56,274 nucleotides of DNA from Rubrivivax sp. (GCA_021300575.1 JAJTDM010000013.1:12922-69195); one strand, 5' to 3'. Counted from the stretch's first letter, positions 26,022-34,695 are shown. The notes: generated by a model not told the origin, from the letters alone. Numbers and translations are program-made.

Positions 26022-26849
26022 ATGCCCCGCTTCGCCGCCAACCTGTCCATGCTCTACAACGAGCACCCCTTCCTGGACCGCTTTGCCGCCGCCGCGGCGG
26101 ATGGCTTCACCGCCGTGGAGTACCTGTTCCCCTACGACTTCACCGCCCCTGAGCTGGCCCGCCAACTGGCCGACCACGGCCTGCAGCAGGTGCTGTTCAA
26201 CGCCCCGCCGGGAGACTGGAACGTGGGCGAGCGCGGCCTGGCCTGCCTGCCTGGGCGGCAGGCCGAGTTCCGCGCAGGCCTCCAGCGAGCACTGGACTAC
26301 GCCCAGACCCTGAACTGCCCACGCATCCACGTCATGGCCGGGCTCGTCCCGCCCGGGGCTGACCGCAGTGAGCTGCAGCGCACCTACGAGGACAACCTGG
26401 CCTGGGCCGCGCAGCAAGCCCAGGCGGCAGGGCGCACCCTGCTCATCGAGCCCATCAACCCGCGCGACATCCCCGGCTTCTTCCTCAACCGCCAGGACGA
26501 GGCCCACCGCATCGTGCAGGCCATCGGCTCGGAGCATCTGAAGGTGCAGATGGACCTGTACCACTGCCAGATCGTCGAGGGCGACGTGGCCATGAAACTG
26601 CGCCAGTACCTGCCCACCGGCCGCGTCGGCCATATCCAGATCGCCGGCGTGCCCCAGCGCCACGAGCCCGACCTGGGCGAGCTGCACCACCCCTACCTGT
26701 TCGAGGTGATCGATGAGGTCAGTGCCGCCTGTGGCTGGGACGGCTGGGTGGGCTGCGAGTACCGCCCGGCGCGCGGCACCGCGCCCGGCGCCACGAACCA
26801 GGGGCTGGGATGGTTGAGAGCCTGGCGGGCGAGGGCCGCAGCCGCTTGA
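26022..26849 (+). CDS. hyi: hydroxypyruvate isomerase family protein (Hyi)
   Basis: A 275-residue TIM-barrel sugar-isomerase-like protein. Matches to Hyi/OtnI include [20 protein letters not shown] at the N-terminus, [38 protein letters not shown] and [16 protein letters not shown]; Glu and His residues in these blocks bind the divalent metal. The family interconverts hydroxypyruvate and tartronate semialdehyde, or 2-oxo-tetronate isomers in the OtnI branch. No gcl or glxR lies next to it, so the exact substrate is open. Its 3' end is 4 bases from that of the aspartate dehydrogenase gene. Confidence 0.87.
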   Translation: MPRFAANLSMLYNEHPFLDRFAAAAADGFTAVEYLFPYDFTAPELARQLADHGLQQVLFNAPPGDWNVGERGLACLPGRQAEFRAGLQRALDYAQTLNCPRIHVMAGLVPPGADRSELQRTYEDNLAWAAQQAQAAGRTLLIEPINPRDIPGFFLNRQDEAHRIVQAIGSEHLKVQMDLYHCQIVEGDVAMKLRQYLPTGRVGHIQIAGVPQRHEPDLGELHHPYLFEVIDEVSAACGWDGWVGCEYRPARGTAPGATNQGLGWLRAWRARAAAA

Positions 26850-26853
26850 AGCT

Positions 26854-27681
26854 TCAACTGCCCACTCTGAGCGGCGCGTGCATCTTGCGCAGGCAGGCGA
26901 TCAGGCTCAGGGCGGTGATGCGCCCCGTCTTGGGGTTCTCTGACGGGATGTTCTCGATCGCCATGCGGAACGAGGCACTGTCGGCCTCCACATGGATGCT
27001 GTGCGTGTTGCGCGTCACGGTAGGGTCGGCCCAGACTTCCACTTGAGTCCGCTCGGGGCCGATGCCGGCCAGCGACAGCGCCACGCTGACATTGACGTTG
27101 GCTGGAAAGCCGCGCACCGCGCCGCGGGCATCGCCCGCGTACAGCCGCATCGGCTCCTTGATCCCCGAGATGTCGATGCCCTGCTCCACCAGCAAGGGCG
27201 CGCCCAGCAAGCCCGCCACCGGCTTGCGGGTGACCAGGGTGACGGCATGGATCGTTCCCTCCCGCGCAGCGCTCACCGCGTCAAGGCCCAGCAGCGCACC
27301 GCTGGGCACGACGATCTGCCCGCCGTGCGCACGCGCCAGATCGATCAGCTCAGGGGCGTCCAGCAAAGCGCCCGCACTGAGCACCACCAGACGGCGCCCC
27401 CGGCGCAGCGCCGGTTCGCCAATGGCGCGCAGCAGCTTCGACGGGGCACATTCCACCACCCAGTCACAGCGCTCGGCCAAGGCCTCGAAGTCCACGCGGT
27501 CGACCGGGCAGGACAAGTGCTCGCCCATCCACTGGCCGGCCGCAGACGCGTCGCGGGCGGTGACGGCTTCCAGCGCAAACCCTGGCAGCTGGCCGGCGTC
27601 CAGCGCACGGGCCAGCGCCTTGCCGATGGTGCCCAAGCCCGCGATGCCCAGGCGCTGCGGGGGGTGTGAAACGTGGGTCAT
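26854..27681 (-). CDS. nadX: L-aspartate dehydrogenase (NadX family)
   Basis: Start at ATG 27681 (MTHVSHPPQRLGIAGLGTIG), giving 275 residues. The N-terminal Rossmann fold (GIAGLGTIGKALARAL) precedes a DUF108 catalytic domain with VVPSGALLGLDAVSAA, AVRGFPANVNVSVALSLAGI and THSIHVEADSASF. The family oxidises L-aspartate to iminoaspartate/oxaloacetate with NAD(P), feeding NAD synthesis or, in some Burkholderiales, aspartate turnover linked to polyhydroxyalkanoate metabolism. It lies 41 bases after the lipoprotein-hydrolase gene on the same strand and may be co-transcribed with it. Confidence 0.88.
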   Translation of the reverse strand: MTHVSHPPQRLGIAGLGTIGKALARALDAGQLPGFALEAVTARDASAAGQWMGEHLSCPVDRVDFEALAERCDWVVECAPSKLLRAIGEPALRRGRRLVVLSAGALLDAPELIDLARAHGGQIVVPSGALLGLDAVSAAREGTIHAVTLVTRKPVAGLLGAPLLVEQGIDISGIKEPMRLYAGDARGAVRGFPANVNVSVALSLAGIGPERTQVEVWADPTVTRNTHSIHVEADSASFRMAIENIPSENPKTGRITALSLIACLRKMHAPLRVGS

Positions 27682-27722
27682 GTGCGATGAAGAAGGAAGT
27701 GGGCCTCGTGGTTCGGACGCTC

Positions 27723-29111
27723 TCACTCGTGCAACTCCAGCACCGTCACCCGCTGCGCCGCCACCGGCCAGGTGCGGCCGACGATGCGCTCGGCGATGGC
27801 GCCGGAGCGGAACTCGCCCGCCACGGCACGCGGCTCGGCTGAGGGCACTTTCAGCTGGCTGCTGGCCACACCGGCCACGCCGGGCGGGATGCCGGGCGCC
27901 GTGGCGCCGTCCAGCAGCACGGTGTCGCGCGGCAGGCCGAAGTAGCCGCGCGGCCGCACGAAGCGCACCACGGCACCCGCGCCCTGCGCATCGGCAGCGG
28001 ACAGACGCTCGGGCCGCAGATGCACCAGCGACGACGAGCGCGCAAAGGGCGCGCGGTAGATGTGCGCAGTGGCGAAGCCGGGGGCCGCCAGCTCGAACTC
28101 CAGCGCCGTGCGGGCATCGGTGACCAGCGGGCCCCAGCGGCCGTCGGCGGCGACGGTCTTCTTCAGCAGGGCCTCGCCACGGCGCGCCCCGGTGGCCGCG
28201 TCCACCGCGTACACAGTGACTTCAGCGCCCGCCAAGGGCAGGTTGGTGGGCCCCGCGGGCGTGAAGCCCGTGACCAGGCCGTCCAGCGTCACCCGCGCCT
28301 GCGGCGCCACGGCCGTGGTGGCGGGGGCCGTGCCGGTGACGAAGCGCCAGGCCTGGGCGAAGGCCTCGGCGTGGTAGCTCACCTCGCGGTGGTCACGCGC
28401 TGGCAGCACCACGTTCTCGGCGCCCTTGAGCGCCGGCCCGTCGGCCGTGACGTTCGTGGGCGTGCCCCGGGCGCCGATCCACACCCCATCGGGCTGGGCG
28501 AACTTGTCGTTGTGGTCCGAGCGCAGCGTCATCCACCGCACGCCCGGCGTCACCTCATCGCCGTTCGGGCCCTTGGGCGCGTTCAGTGCGGTGAGGAACG
28601 GGCCAGCGCCGTTGAACTCGTTCATCGGCCGAAAACCCGGGTTGGCCCAGACGCCATGGTTGGGCGTGCCGCCCAGGATGGCGTGCGACACCTTGCCGGC
28701 GCAACCGCCGTTGGCGATGCAGTCGCGCACCGCCAGGCCACCGCGCGAGTTGGCCATCAGCACCACCTGCCGGGCGCCGGTGGCGGCCAGCACGCGGTCT
28801 ACCTCGGCGGCCAGGTGGCGGCGCTGGTCGGCGCTGCCGCTGCGGCCGGGCTGCTCTTTCGTGTCGTCGCCACGCGCCTGGGGATTGGGCATGTTCACCG
28901 CGACAAGCCGCTCGCGCGGCCAGCCGTTGCTCTCCCAACGCCACACCGTGGTGTGCCACAAGGCCGCCGAGTCTCCGTTGCCGTGCACGAAGACGATGGG
29001 CGGCTGGGGGGCAGCACCCACGCCCAACGAAGGCAACTGGGCACAGCCCGTGGCCAGGAGGGTGGCTGCAGCGGCCAGGCTGAAAGTGAAGGCTCGGCGA
29101 AGGAGGGGCAT
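27723..29111 (-). CDS. alpha/beta hydrolase lipoprotein (lipase class 2/PHB-depolymerase-like)
   Basis: A 462-residue protein with a lipoprotein signal peptide: hydrophobic FSLAAAATLLATGC at residues 10-23, with Cys23 as the lipidation site. The alpha/beta-hydrolase core follows: PIVFVHGNGDSAALW (oxyanion region) and the nucleophile elbow VVLMANSRGGLAVRD. The elbow reads A-N-S-R-G instead of G-x-S-x-G. From about residue 260 a beta-rich domain (VTLDGLVTGFTPAG...LPLAGAEVTVYAVD) resembles carbohydrate- or polymer-binding modules. It probably hydrolyses esters or a polyester at the outer membrane. Confidence 0.8.
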   Translation of the reverse strand: MPLLRRAFTFSLAAAATLLATGCAQLPSLGVGAAPQPPIVFVHGNGDSAALWHTTVWRWESNGWPRERLVAVNMPNPQARGDDTKEQPGRSGSADQRRHLAAEVDRVLAATGARQVVLMANSRGGLAVRDCIANGGCAGKVSHAILGGTPNHGVWANPGFRPMNEFNGAGPFLTALNAPKGPNGDEVTPGVRWMTLRSDHNDKFAQPDGVWIGARGTPTNVTADGPALKGAENVVLPARDHREVSYHAEAFAQAWRFVTGTAPATTAVAPQARVTLDGLVTGFTPAGPTNLPLAGAEVTVYAVDAATGARRGEALLKKTVAADGRWGPLVTDARTALEFELAAPGFATAHIYRAPFARSSSLVHLRPERLSAADAQGAGAVVRFVRPRGYFGLPRDTVLLDGATAPGIPPGVAGVASSQLKVPSAEPRAVAGEFRSGAIAERIVGRTWPVAAQRVTVLELHE

Positions 29112-29320
29112 ATGGGGCCTTGGGGCGTCTTGGGCTGCTTGGGCTGCTTGGAGGGCGCGCTTCAGCGGTGGCCGGCACCTGGGGTTGCTCTATGCGCACG
29201 GGTGATCATGGGTGCTGGAGGTGAGAGTGTCTCAGTCTCAGCGTGTGCGTGGCGCATGCCGGCCAGACCACCTTGGCGGGTAAGCTGCAGACCTCGAACG
29301 CATCCTCATGGGGAACCTGC

Positions 29321-29758
29321 ATGAACATCCGCATGGCACGCGAGACCGATTTCGCACAGTGGCTGCCCCTTTGGAAGGGGTACCAGCGTTTCTACAAGAC
29401 CGACATCCCGGAAGCCACCACGGCCACCACCTGGTCGCGCTTCCATGATGCGGCCGAGCCCATGCACTGCGCGGTGGCCGAAGTGGGCGACAAGCTGGTG
29501 GGCCTGGTGCACTACATCCAGCACCGCAGCTGCTGGACCGTGGGCGACTACGTATACCTGCAAGACCTGTTCGTCGACCCGGACCTGCGCGGCACGGGCC
29601 TCGGGCGCGCGCTGATCGAACATGTCTATGCCCGAGCCGCGGAGTCTGGCGCCTCACGCGTGTGGTGGCTCACGCATGAGTCCAACGCACAGGCCATGCT
29701 GCTGTACGACCGCATTGCCGACAAGAGCGGTTTCGTGCAGTACCGCAAGGTGTTGTGA
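29321..29758 (+). CDS. GNAT-family N-acetyltransferase
   Basis: A 145-residue acetyltransferase starting at ATG 29321. The acetyl-CoA-binding motif A is LFVDPDLRGTGLGRALIEHV, preceded by DYVYLQDLF and followed by the motif B segment NAQAMLLYDRIADKSGFVQY, where the Tyr is the usual general acid. The upstream stretch 29112-29320 holds no other gene. The substrate is not predictable; the family acetylates amines on small molecules or protein N-termini. The next gene is the convergent toxin at 29807. Confidence 0.87.
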   Translation: MNIRMARETDFAQWLPLWKGYQRFYKTDIPEATTATTWSRFHDAAEPMHCAVAEVGDKLVGLVHYIQHRSCWTVGDYVYLQDLFVDPDLRGTGLGRALIEHVYARAAESGASRVWWLTHESNAQAMLLYDRIADKSGFVQYRKVL

Positions 29759-29806
29759 GCGTGGTCGGCCTCCGCACTCGGGAGGGTTCTCGGCCTGAAC
29801 TTCCGG

Positions 29807-30181
29807 TCAATGGCCGCAGATGCCAAAAACGGTATCGAAGCGCTTCAGCGCTGCCGTCAGCAGCCGGTTGTGGCCAGTGCCCCAGGGGTGCGGGCGGGCG
29901 TGGCGTGCACGCCAGTCGAAAGACTTGGGCTGATGGGTCAACAGGTAACCCGTCTCTCCCTTGGCGCCCGGCGCCGCGATGGCAAAGGGGTTGTCGGCGT
30001 GTCGCTCGGCATGTGTCATGGGAAACCCGACAACGAGGCCCGTGCGCTCGGCAAAGGCCTTTGTCGAGATCACCAACATCGGATGGTCGTCCGGCATTTC
30101 GCCGCCCACCGCCGGGTTGTACTGGATGAAGATGACCTCAGCCCGCTCCGGCACCCACAGCGTGGACTTACGGGTTGCCAT
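29807..30181 (-). CDS. MazF/PemK-type toxin (mRNA interferase)
   Basis: Start at ATG 30181 (MATRKSTLWVPERAEVIFIQ), giving 124 residues. MazF/PemK landmarks are the N-terminal RAEVIFIQYNPAVGGEMPDD, HPMLVISTKAFAERTGLVVG and a P-M-T-H motif. The family cleaves single-stranded RNA at short sequences. The segment GYLLTHQPKSFDWRARHA contains the usual L-x-x-Q-x-x-x-x-D-W core of PemK-type members. It overlaps the antitoxin gene by 14 bases. Nothing is visibly broken, so unlike the other toxin loci in this window it is likely functional. Confidence 0.87.
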   Translation of the reverse strand: MATRKSTLWVPERAEVIFIQYNPAVGGEMPDDHPMLVISTKAFAERTGLVVGFPMTHAERHADNPFAIAAPGAKGETGYLLTHQPKSFDWRARHARPHPWGTGHNRLLTAALKRFDTVFGICGH

Positions 30182-30428
30182 GGGCAAAGGCCTCACCGCC
30201 CACCGCACCACCGTCCATGGCCTCACCGCCATGCTTCTTAGGATCGAATGCCGCCAGCATCTGGTCCAGCGTGGCCTCGGTTTCAGTCTCGATCACGATG
30301 CGGCCCGGCTTGACCGTCACCCGCACCGCAGAGCCCTCGGTCACGCCCACCGTCTTTGCCATCGACTTCGTGATCCGAAGCGCGAGGCCGTTGCCCCACG
30401 CGCTGATCTGCGCTGCTGAAGTGCTCAT
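30168..30428 (-). CDS. MazE/AbrB-type antitoxin
   Basis: Start at ATG 30428 with an upstream GGGGC Shine-Dalgarno-like stretch; a TTG two codons earlier is the alternative. The 86-residue protein has an AbrB/MazE swapped-hairpin domain at residues 6-50 (AQISAWGNGLALRITKSMAK...SAVRVTVKPGRIVIET). The acidic Gly-rich tail, EAMDGGAVGGEAFAHGNP, would neutralise the toxin encoded 14 bases inside its 3' end. It probably represses its own promoter through the palindrome at 30444-30463. Confidence 0.87.
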   Translation of the reverse strand: MSTSAAQISAWGNGLALRITKSMAKTVGVTEGSAVRVTVKPGRIVIETETEATLDQMLAAFDPKKHGGEAMDGGAVGGEAFAHGNP

Positions 30429-30443
30429 CTGCAAGCCCCTTTT

Positions 30444-30463
30444 GTTGACACGAATGTATCAAC
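30444..30463. promoter_or_regulatory. Imperfect palindrome upstream of mazEF, candidate autoregulatory operator
   Basis: The sequence GTTGACACGAATGTATCAAC has outer arms GTTGA/TCAAC and inner AC/GT in inverted symmetry. It begins 15 bases upstream of the antitoxin ATG, where MazE-MazF complexes usually bind. Read on the minus strand it also contains TTGATA, which could serve as a -35 element. Confidence 0.45.
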
Positions 30464-30558
30464 TTGACGTGGTCCTGGCAACGGTCATAGACGGAAACAT
30501 CATCCCCGGGCAGGTTGGGGGCAGCCCAGCGGGATGGAGGGGCCTGATGATCTGCTTG

Positions 30559-32580
30559 TCAAATCACCGGAAGGCCCAAGCCTTTCAGATATTCGAAGGT
30601 TCCGTCGTAGAACTCGGACTTGCGCGTAGGGTCTTCGGGGTCCCCATGGGGGACGGCGATCACCATGCCCTGCCTGGCCCGCGTCAACAGAACGCGGTAG
30701 GCGTTCTTCAGGTAGGTCTTGCGGTCGGCTTGCTTGATGTTCTGCCAGCCGTTGCCCACGAACGAGTGGTGCCGCCACCCGTCGGGCGCGTAGCGGAAGT
30801 CACCGTCCCACACCACACAGGCCCAATCCAGTTCCAAGCCCTGGACATGAAACTCGGTGGCCACGTCTTCGAGGTAGAAGGAGGAACGCACATCATCCGG
30901 CGGGTTCAGGAACCAGTTGACCGGATCCATCGGCGTTTTGACGTCGATGGCGTGGGGCTTGAGCCGCTGTGCCTGGGACGACACGACGATGCCGAATCGC
31001 TCGCTGCCGCGAGCCTTCGACTTCAGCCAGTGGCGCGCCTGGTGGACGTCGCGCGTGATGCAGATAGGGTACCGATCCCCGAACTCCCGGTACAGCCGGG
31101 CTGCTTCGCCCGACTCCAGGTCAAGCACCTTCTTCACGAAGGCCGACAGGTTCTCCGCCCTGAACGATCGCATCGACACCGACAAGTGCAGGTCTTCGTT
31201 GAACTGCACGTTGGAACGACCCTGGATGGCTTCCAGGGCGGCACCTGCGGCGTACTCCGAGTCCCGCAGTCGCGGGGATACGTGGATGTGCCAATCGGGA
31301 AAGGTCGTTGTCGCCGCCTTGATCCACTCTGCGATGCCGGCCTCGCCCGTGTTGATCTCCTGCCCGCCGCCAATGAGGCAGACCACCACCGCCCAATCCC
31401 GATGCCGGTCCAGGCAGGAGATCAGGAACTCGGGCTCGGAGCGGTTGAAGTTCGGCAGGCCCTTCTTCCGCTTCATGAAGTCCGTGGTCTTTTCCTGGTT
31501 CCAGGCCCGCTGCGCCTCGTCAAAGATCGCGACGCGATCGACGGGCGGCCCCGGGTCCTTGATGCATTCGTCGCGGAAGTGGTGAACGGCCTGGATGAAT
31601 CCCTTCACCGCTTGCCGCGCACCGGCCTTCGTGGTCTTCCGTCCTTCAGCCTTGGTGCGGGCGACCTTGTCGCGCGCGAGCGCCTCGCTCAGGATGGCCA
31701 CCAGCGGCCCGTTGCCGGAGAGGTACACCGAGTGAAGGTCGCTTTTCGCGTCCATGTACTTGGTCGCGATATCGAGGCCCACCAAGGTCTTGCCCGCACC
31801 GGGAACCCCTGTCACGAGGCAGATGGCCTTCACGCCTTGATCTCTGGCGCCCTGGATGATCCGGCTCACAGCGGCAGAGGTTTTCGCCAGGTTCGTCGCG
31901 CCGGCGTCACTTCGCGCAATGCTCTCCACCGAGTGGCCACCGTAGAGCGCTGTCGCAGCTTCCACGATGGTGGGCGTCGGCCTGTAACGGCCGGCTTCCC
32001 AGTCCCTGGCCGCAATCCGGTGGCCCGTTGAGTCTGCGACCACGGCTTCCATCGCTGCGTAAAGCCGGTCGGGCGAAATCAACACGGGAGCTCGCACACC
32101 ATCATCGTGGCTGCCATAGCGAACGAGGGACTCCTGGGCCACAGAACCCGTCGCAATCAGGATGGGTGCAATCTGGAGCGCGTGGCTGGATTCGTGGAAG
32201 TTCTTCAGGTCAAGTGCGTAATCCCAGACCTGGTCGATCGCAGCGCGGTTGAAATGGGACTCACCCACCTTGAACTCGATCACGAAGATGACGTGATCAA
32301 CGACCACCACCGCATCGATCCGCTTGCCCACACGCGGCACCACGAACTCGAAAAAGATGTGGCCCCGCCCCCGGAAGACGGGCAAGGACTCCTTGAGCAG
32401 GCGTATCTGATCGTTCCAGGCATCGCGCTGGGTCAGGTCGACCGAGAACTCACTGGCTTCGGTCAACCGCCCGATGATCTGCGTGGACGGGACCTCAAGA
32501 AACTCTTCGATCGAGGCCGAAAAGTAGGCGCGCGATATGCGACCCGTTGGTACGGCTGACTGTTCGGGTTGAAGGTCCAC
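30559..32580 (-). CDS. nuclease-helicase fusion: PD-(D/E)XK-like domain plus DUF2075 helicase
   Basis: A 673-residue protein. Residues 75-145 look like a restriction-endonuclease-type fold: RIDAVVVVDHVIFVIEFKVG has D, then E-F-K at the expected D-x(n)-E-x-K spacing. Residues 250-670 form a DUF2075 SF1-like helicase: Walker A TGVPGAGKT at 257-265, Walker B AIFDEAQ at 351-357, QVQGL-like motif HVQGLELDWACVVW, and the final motif VI NAYRVLLTRARQGMVI. Such proteins are common in mobile and defence islands. The preceding antitoxin and parE remnant, and the following MazEF pair, support an accessory locus. Its specific trigger and target are unknown. Confidence 0.8.
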   Translation of the reverse strand: MDLQPEQSAVPTGRISRAYFSASIEEFLEVPSTQIIGRLTEASEFSVDLTQRDAWNDQIRLLKESLPVFRGRGHIFFEFVVPRVGKRIDAVVVVDHVIFVIEFKVGESHFNRAAIDQVWDYALDLKNFHESSHALQIAPILIATGSVAQESLVRYGSHDDGVRAPVLISPDRLYAAMEAVVADSTGHRIAARDWEAGRYRPTPTIVEAATALYGGHSVESIARSDAGATNLAKTSAAVSRIIQGARDQGVKAICLVTGVPGAGKTLVGLDIATKYMDAKSDLHSVYLSGNGPLVAILSEALARDKVARTKAEGRKTTKAGARQAVKGFIQAVHHFRDECIKDPGPPVDRVAIFDEAQRAWNQEKTTDFMKRKKGLPNFNRSEPEFLISCLDRHRDWAVVVCLIGGGQEINTGEAGIAEWIKAATTTFPDWHIHVSPRLRDSEYAAGAALEAIQGRSNVQFNEDLHLSVSMRSFRAENLSAFVKKVLDLESGEAARLYREFGDRYPICITRDVHQARHWLKSKARGSERFGIVVSSQAQRLKPHAIDVKTPMDPVNWFLNPPDDVRSSFYLEDVATEFHVQGLELDWACVVWDGDFRYAPDGWRHHSFVGNGWQNIKQADRKTYLKNAYRVLLTRARQGMVIAVPHGDPEDPTRKSEFYDGTFEYLKGLGLPVI

Positions 32581-32641
32581 GGTCGCCTTCTTGGGGTTGT
32601 AGGTTCTCAGAATGGATGAGGCTGTTCAGCTCTCGAGCGCG

Positions 32642-32785
32642 TCAGCGGTAGTCGTTTTCGTACCTGAAGAGGCAGGTGTCATCTGGCGTATGGCTCGCCA
32701 GCTCTCGTTGCACGATGTGCTCCTCAAGGCGCTCGACGTCCTCCTGGAAGGTGACCGGCGGAACAACTCGAAAACGTTCGCTCAC
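32642..32785 (-). pseudogene. ParE/RelE toxin remnant, internally deleted
   Basis: A 47-codon frame begins at GTG 32785, overlapping the antitoxin stop (GTGA). Its first part, TFQEDVERLEEHIVQRELA, matches the N-terminal helix of ParE toxins of the kind seen again at 35549-35866. It then jumps to FRYENDYR, which resembles the extreme C-terminus (H-Q-x-E-D-D-Y-H). The central beta-sheet of about 45-50 residues is missing, so no RelE fold can form. This toxin is inactive while its antitoxin partner looks intact. Confidence 0.65.
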
Positions 32786-33090
32786 CCAGCGGTCCGCTTG
32801 CTCTTGGCCGCCGTAGCCTCACGGATACGCTGCTGTGCCGTATGGGCACGTTGGGTCATGCCAGCCAAGAAGTCCTCGGCGCTCAGCAGGCCCATGCCCT
32901 TGGCAGCGCTGCGCAACGCCACCTTCGCCCGGGGAATAGCGGCGTTCTGCTCGGCGCGAAACTCGGCCTCTCTGCAGACCGCACCCTCGATGAATTGCGT
33001 CAGCGACTCGCCCTCCCGAAGCACAGCCTCGAGGCGCGCCTTCGTCTCGGGTGCGACGCGGACGGGAGGCAGTGTGGCGGAGCGACTCAT
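32782..33090 (-). CDS. ParE-type antitoxin, YlcI/YnfO-like
   Basis: Start at ATG 33090 (MSRSATLPPVRVAPETKARL), giving 102 residues; the frame extends upstream without similarity. The N-terminus is a ribbon-helix-helix DNA-binding segment (LPPVRVAPETKARLEAVLRE) followed by the helix SLTQFIEGAVCREAEFRAEQ, the arrangement of CopG/YlcI-type antitoxins. The C-terminal helices would wrap a ParE toxin, and a damaged one (32642-32785) overlaps its stop. It may survive as an orphan antitoxin or repressor. Confidence 0.7.
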   Translation of the reverse strand: MSRSATLPPVRVAPETKARLEAVLREGESLTQFIEGAVCREAEFRAEQNAAIPRAKVALRSAAKGMGLLSAEDFLAGMTQRAHTAQQRIREATAAKSKRTAG

Positions 33091-33379
33091 CAAGGAAATG
33101 TATGGCTTTTGAAATACGTCAACAAGTTTTCCCCATAAGTTCCCAGCAGGCCGCCGAAGCAATGACTCCGGCGCGACAGATGTGACAAGGACTTGGTGCG
33201 GGGCGCGCCACAAGAATTGCGTCGCGAACATCCAGCTTGCCGCGACTCGCCCGGCGCCGCGCCAAAGCTGTTGCTTCGCCCCTGTCGACACTGCGTGATG
33301 GACCGTTCGCCGGCGTTGAGAATCCGGTCCCGCTTCCCTTCGGCGATGCGACGGGAGATCAACGCGGTTCTTCAGACCT

Positions 33380-33562
33380 GACTTGTGCGGCCCACCGGAC
33401 GACGCCGTCGCACTGGGCTACGTACTTGACGCAAAGACCACGAACGACCCCAAGCGTGCCGTTGGCGCCGCATGCGCCAACTGCGCACTGTTCGCCGGCA
33501 AGCCTGGCGACGCTGCTGGGCCCTGTCCGCTGGCCCCTCGGCAAGCGGGTGGCGTCGTTCCC
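33380..33562 (+). pseudogene. High-potential iron-sulfur protein (HiPIP) fragment
   Basis: Inside a 570-base stretch without an intact gene, the plus-strand frame encodes PPDDAVALGYVLDAKTTND, then CANCALFAGKPGDAAGPCPL. This is the HiPIP pattern: a Y-x-x-D-A strand, then C-x2-C and a third Cys before P-L. Just after P-C-P-L the frame shifts: the next frame reads PLGKRVAS, like F-P-G-K-x-V-A in intact proteins. The final G-W-C that carries the fourth cluster ligand is absent. There is no convincing Tat leader upstream. The rest of 33091-33662 shows no gene I can support. Confidence 0.6.
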
Positions 33563-33662
33563 AGCTCGCCGAACGGTCGACAGTCGGTAGCCACACGCTG
33601 GCGCGGCCCTCGGGCGCAAGGCAGACTGCGGCCTCGAATTTCTTTCACGAGGAAAGCAAGCC

Positions 33663-34661
33663 ATGTCCTGGTTGAACGACTCCATCATGCGCCGGCGCGG
33701 CCTGGCCCAAGGCCGCACGCCCACGCTGCACCACCTGACCGAAGCCATGCAGGGCAAGTTTCACTACACCATCGGGCCCTACTCCGACCCGGTGCTGCAG
33801 GTGCAGCCGGGCGACCGCATCGTGGTCGACACCCGCGACGCGTTCGAGGGCAAAGTCAAGACCGAACAAGACCTGCCGTCGAAGGTGCTGACCATGCCCT
33901 TCGTCAACCCGCAGAACGGGCCGATCATGGTGGCCGGCGCCGAGAAGGGCGACGTGCTTGCGGTCTACATCGAGACCATGGCCCCGCGCGGCCCCAACCC
34001 GCGTGGCACCTGCGCCATGATTCCGCAGTTCGGCGCGCTGTCGGGCACCAGCCTGACAGCCCTGCTGGCCGACGACTTGCCCGAGATCGTGCGCAAGATC
34101 GATGTGGACGAGAACGGCGTGTACTGGAGCAAGCGCGTCACCCTGCCCTACCGGCCGCACATCGGCACACTGAGCTGCAGCCCCGAGATCGACTCGATCA
34201 ACACGCTGACGCCCGACAGCCACGGCGGCAACATGGACCTGCCCGACATGGGCCCGGGCAGCATCACCTACCTGCCGGTGCGCACCGCCGGCGCGCGCCT
34301 GTTCATCGGCGACGCCCATGCCTGCCAGGGCGACGGCGAGGTCTGTGGCACGGCGGTGGAGTTCCAGAGCACCACGACCATCCAGGTCGACCTCATCAAG
34401 AGCTGGCAGCTGGAGTGGCCGCGCCTGGAAACCGAAACCCGGCTGATGTGCATCGGCAGCGCCCGCCCGCTGGAAGACGCCACCCGTATCGCCTACAAGG
34501 AACTGGTGCTGTGGATGGAGGCCGAGTTCGGCTACGACCGCTGGGACGCCTACATGATGCTCAGCCAGTGCGGACAAGTGCGCCTGGGCAACTTCGTCGA
34601 CCCGAAGTACACCGTGGGCGCGGCCATCGACAAGAAGTACCTGGCGCCCGCGTCAGCCTGA
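33663..34661 (+). CDS. acetamidase/formamidase family protein
   Basis: A 332-residue protein of the FmdA_AmdA family, metal-dependent hydrolases that release ammonia from formamide, acetamide and related short amides. Recognisable blocks are YSDPVLQVQPGDRIVVDTRD, EKGDVLAVYIETMAPRGPN, PYRPHIGTLSCSPE, THGGN-like DSHGGNMDLPDMGPG and FIGDAHACQGDGEVCGTAVE, which hold the metal-binding Asp and His residues. A Shine-Dalgarno-like GAGGAAAG lies upstream of the ATG. It is followed 34 bases later by an SDR gene, probably in one transcript. It sits between broken toxin loci. Confidence 0.87.
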   Translation: MSWLNDSIMRRRGLAQGRTPTLHHLTEAMQGKFHYTIGPYSDPVLQVQPGDRIVVDTRDAFEGKVKTEQDLPSKVLTMPFVNPQNGPIMVAGAEKGDVLAVYIETMAPRGPNPRGTCAMIPQFGALSGTSLTALLADDLPEIVRKIDVDENGVYWSKRVTLPYRPHIGTLSCSPEIDSINTLTPDSHGGNMDLPDMGPGSITYLPVRTAGARLFIGDAHACQGDGEVCGTAVEFQSTTTIQVDLIKSWQLEWPRLETETRLMCIGSARPLEDATRIAYKELVLWMEAEFGYDRWDAYMMLSQCGQVRLGNFVDPKYTVGAAIDKKYLAPASA

Positions 34662-34695
34662 AGTCCTCTTTCTCAACACACCTCAAGGAATCAAC

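Noticed and set aside
28020..29324. A 434-codon plus-strand frame opposite the lipoprotein hydrolase
   Set aside because: Composition typical of an antisense artefact; the minus-strand gene has a signal peptide and hydrolase motifs.
30175..32031. A 618-codon plus-strand frame opposite the nuclease-helicase
   Set aside because: Antisense shadow; the minus-strand protein has intact Walker motifs.
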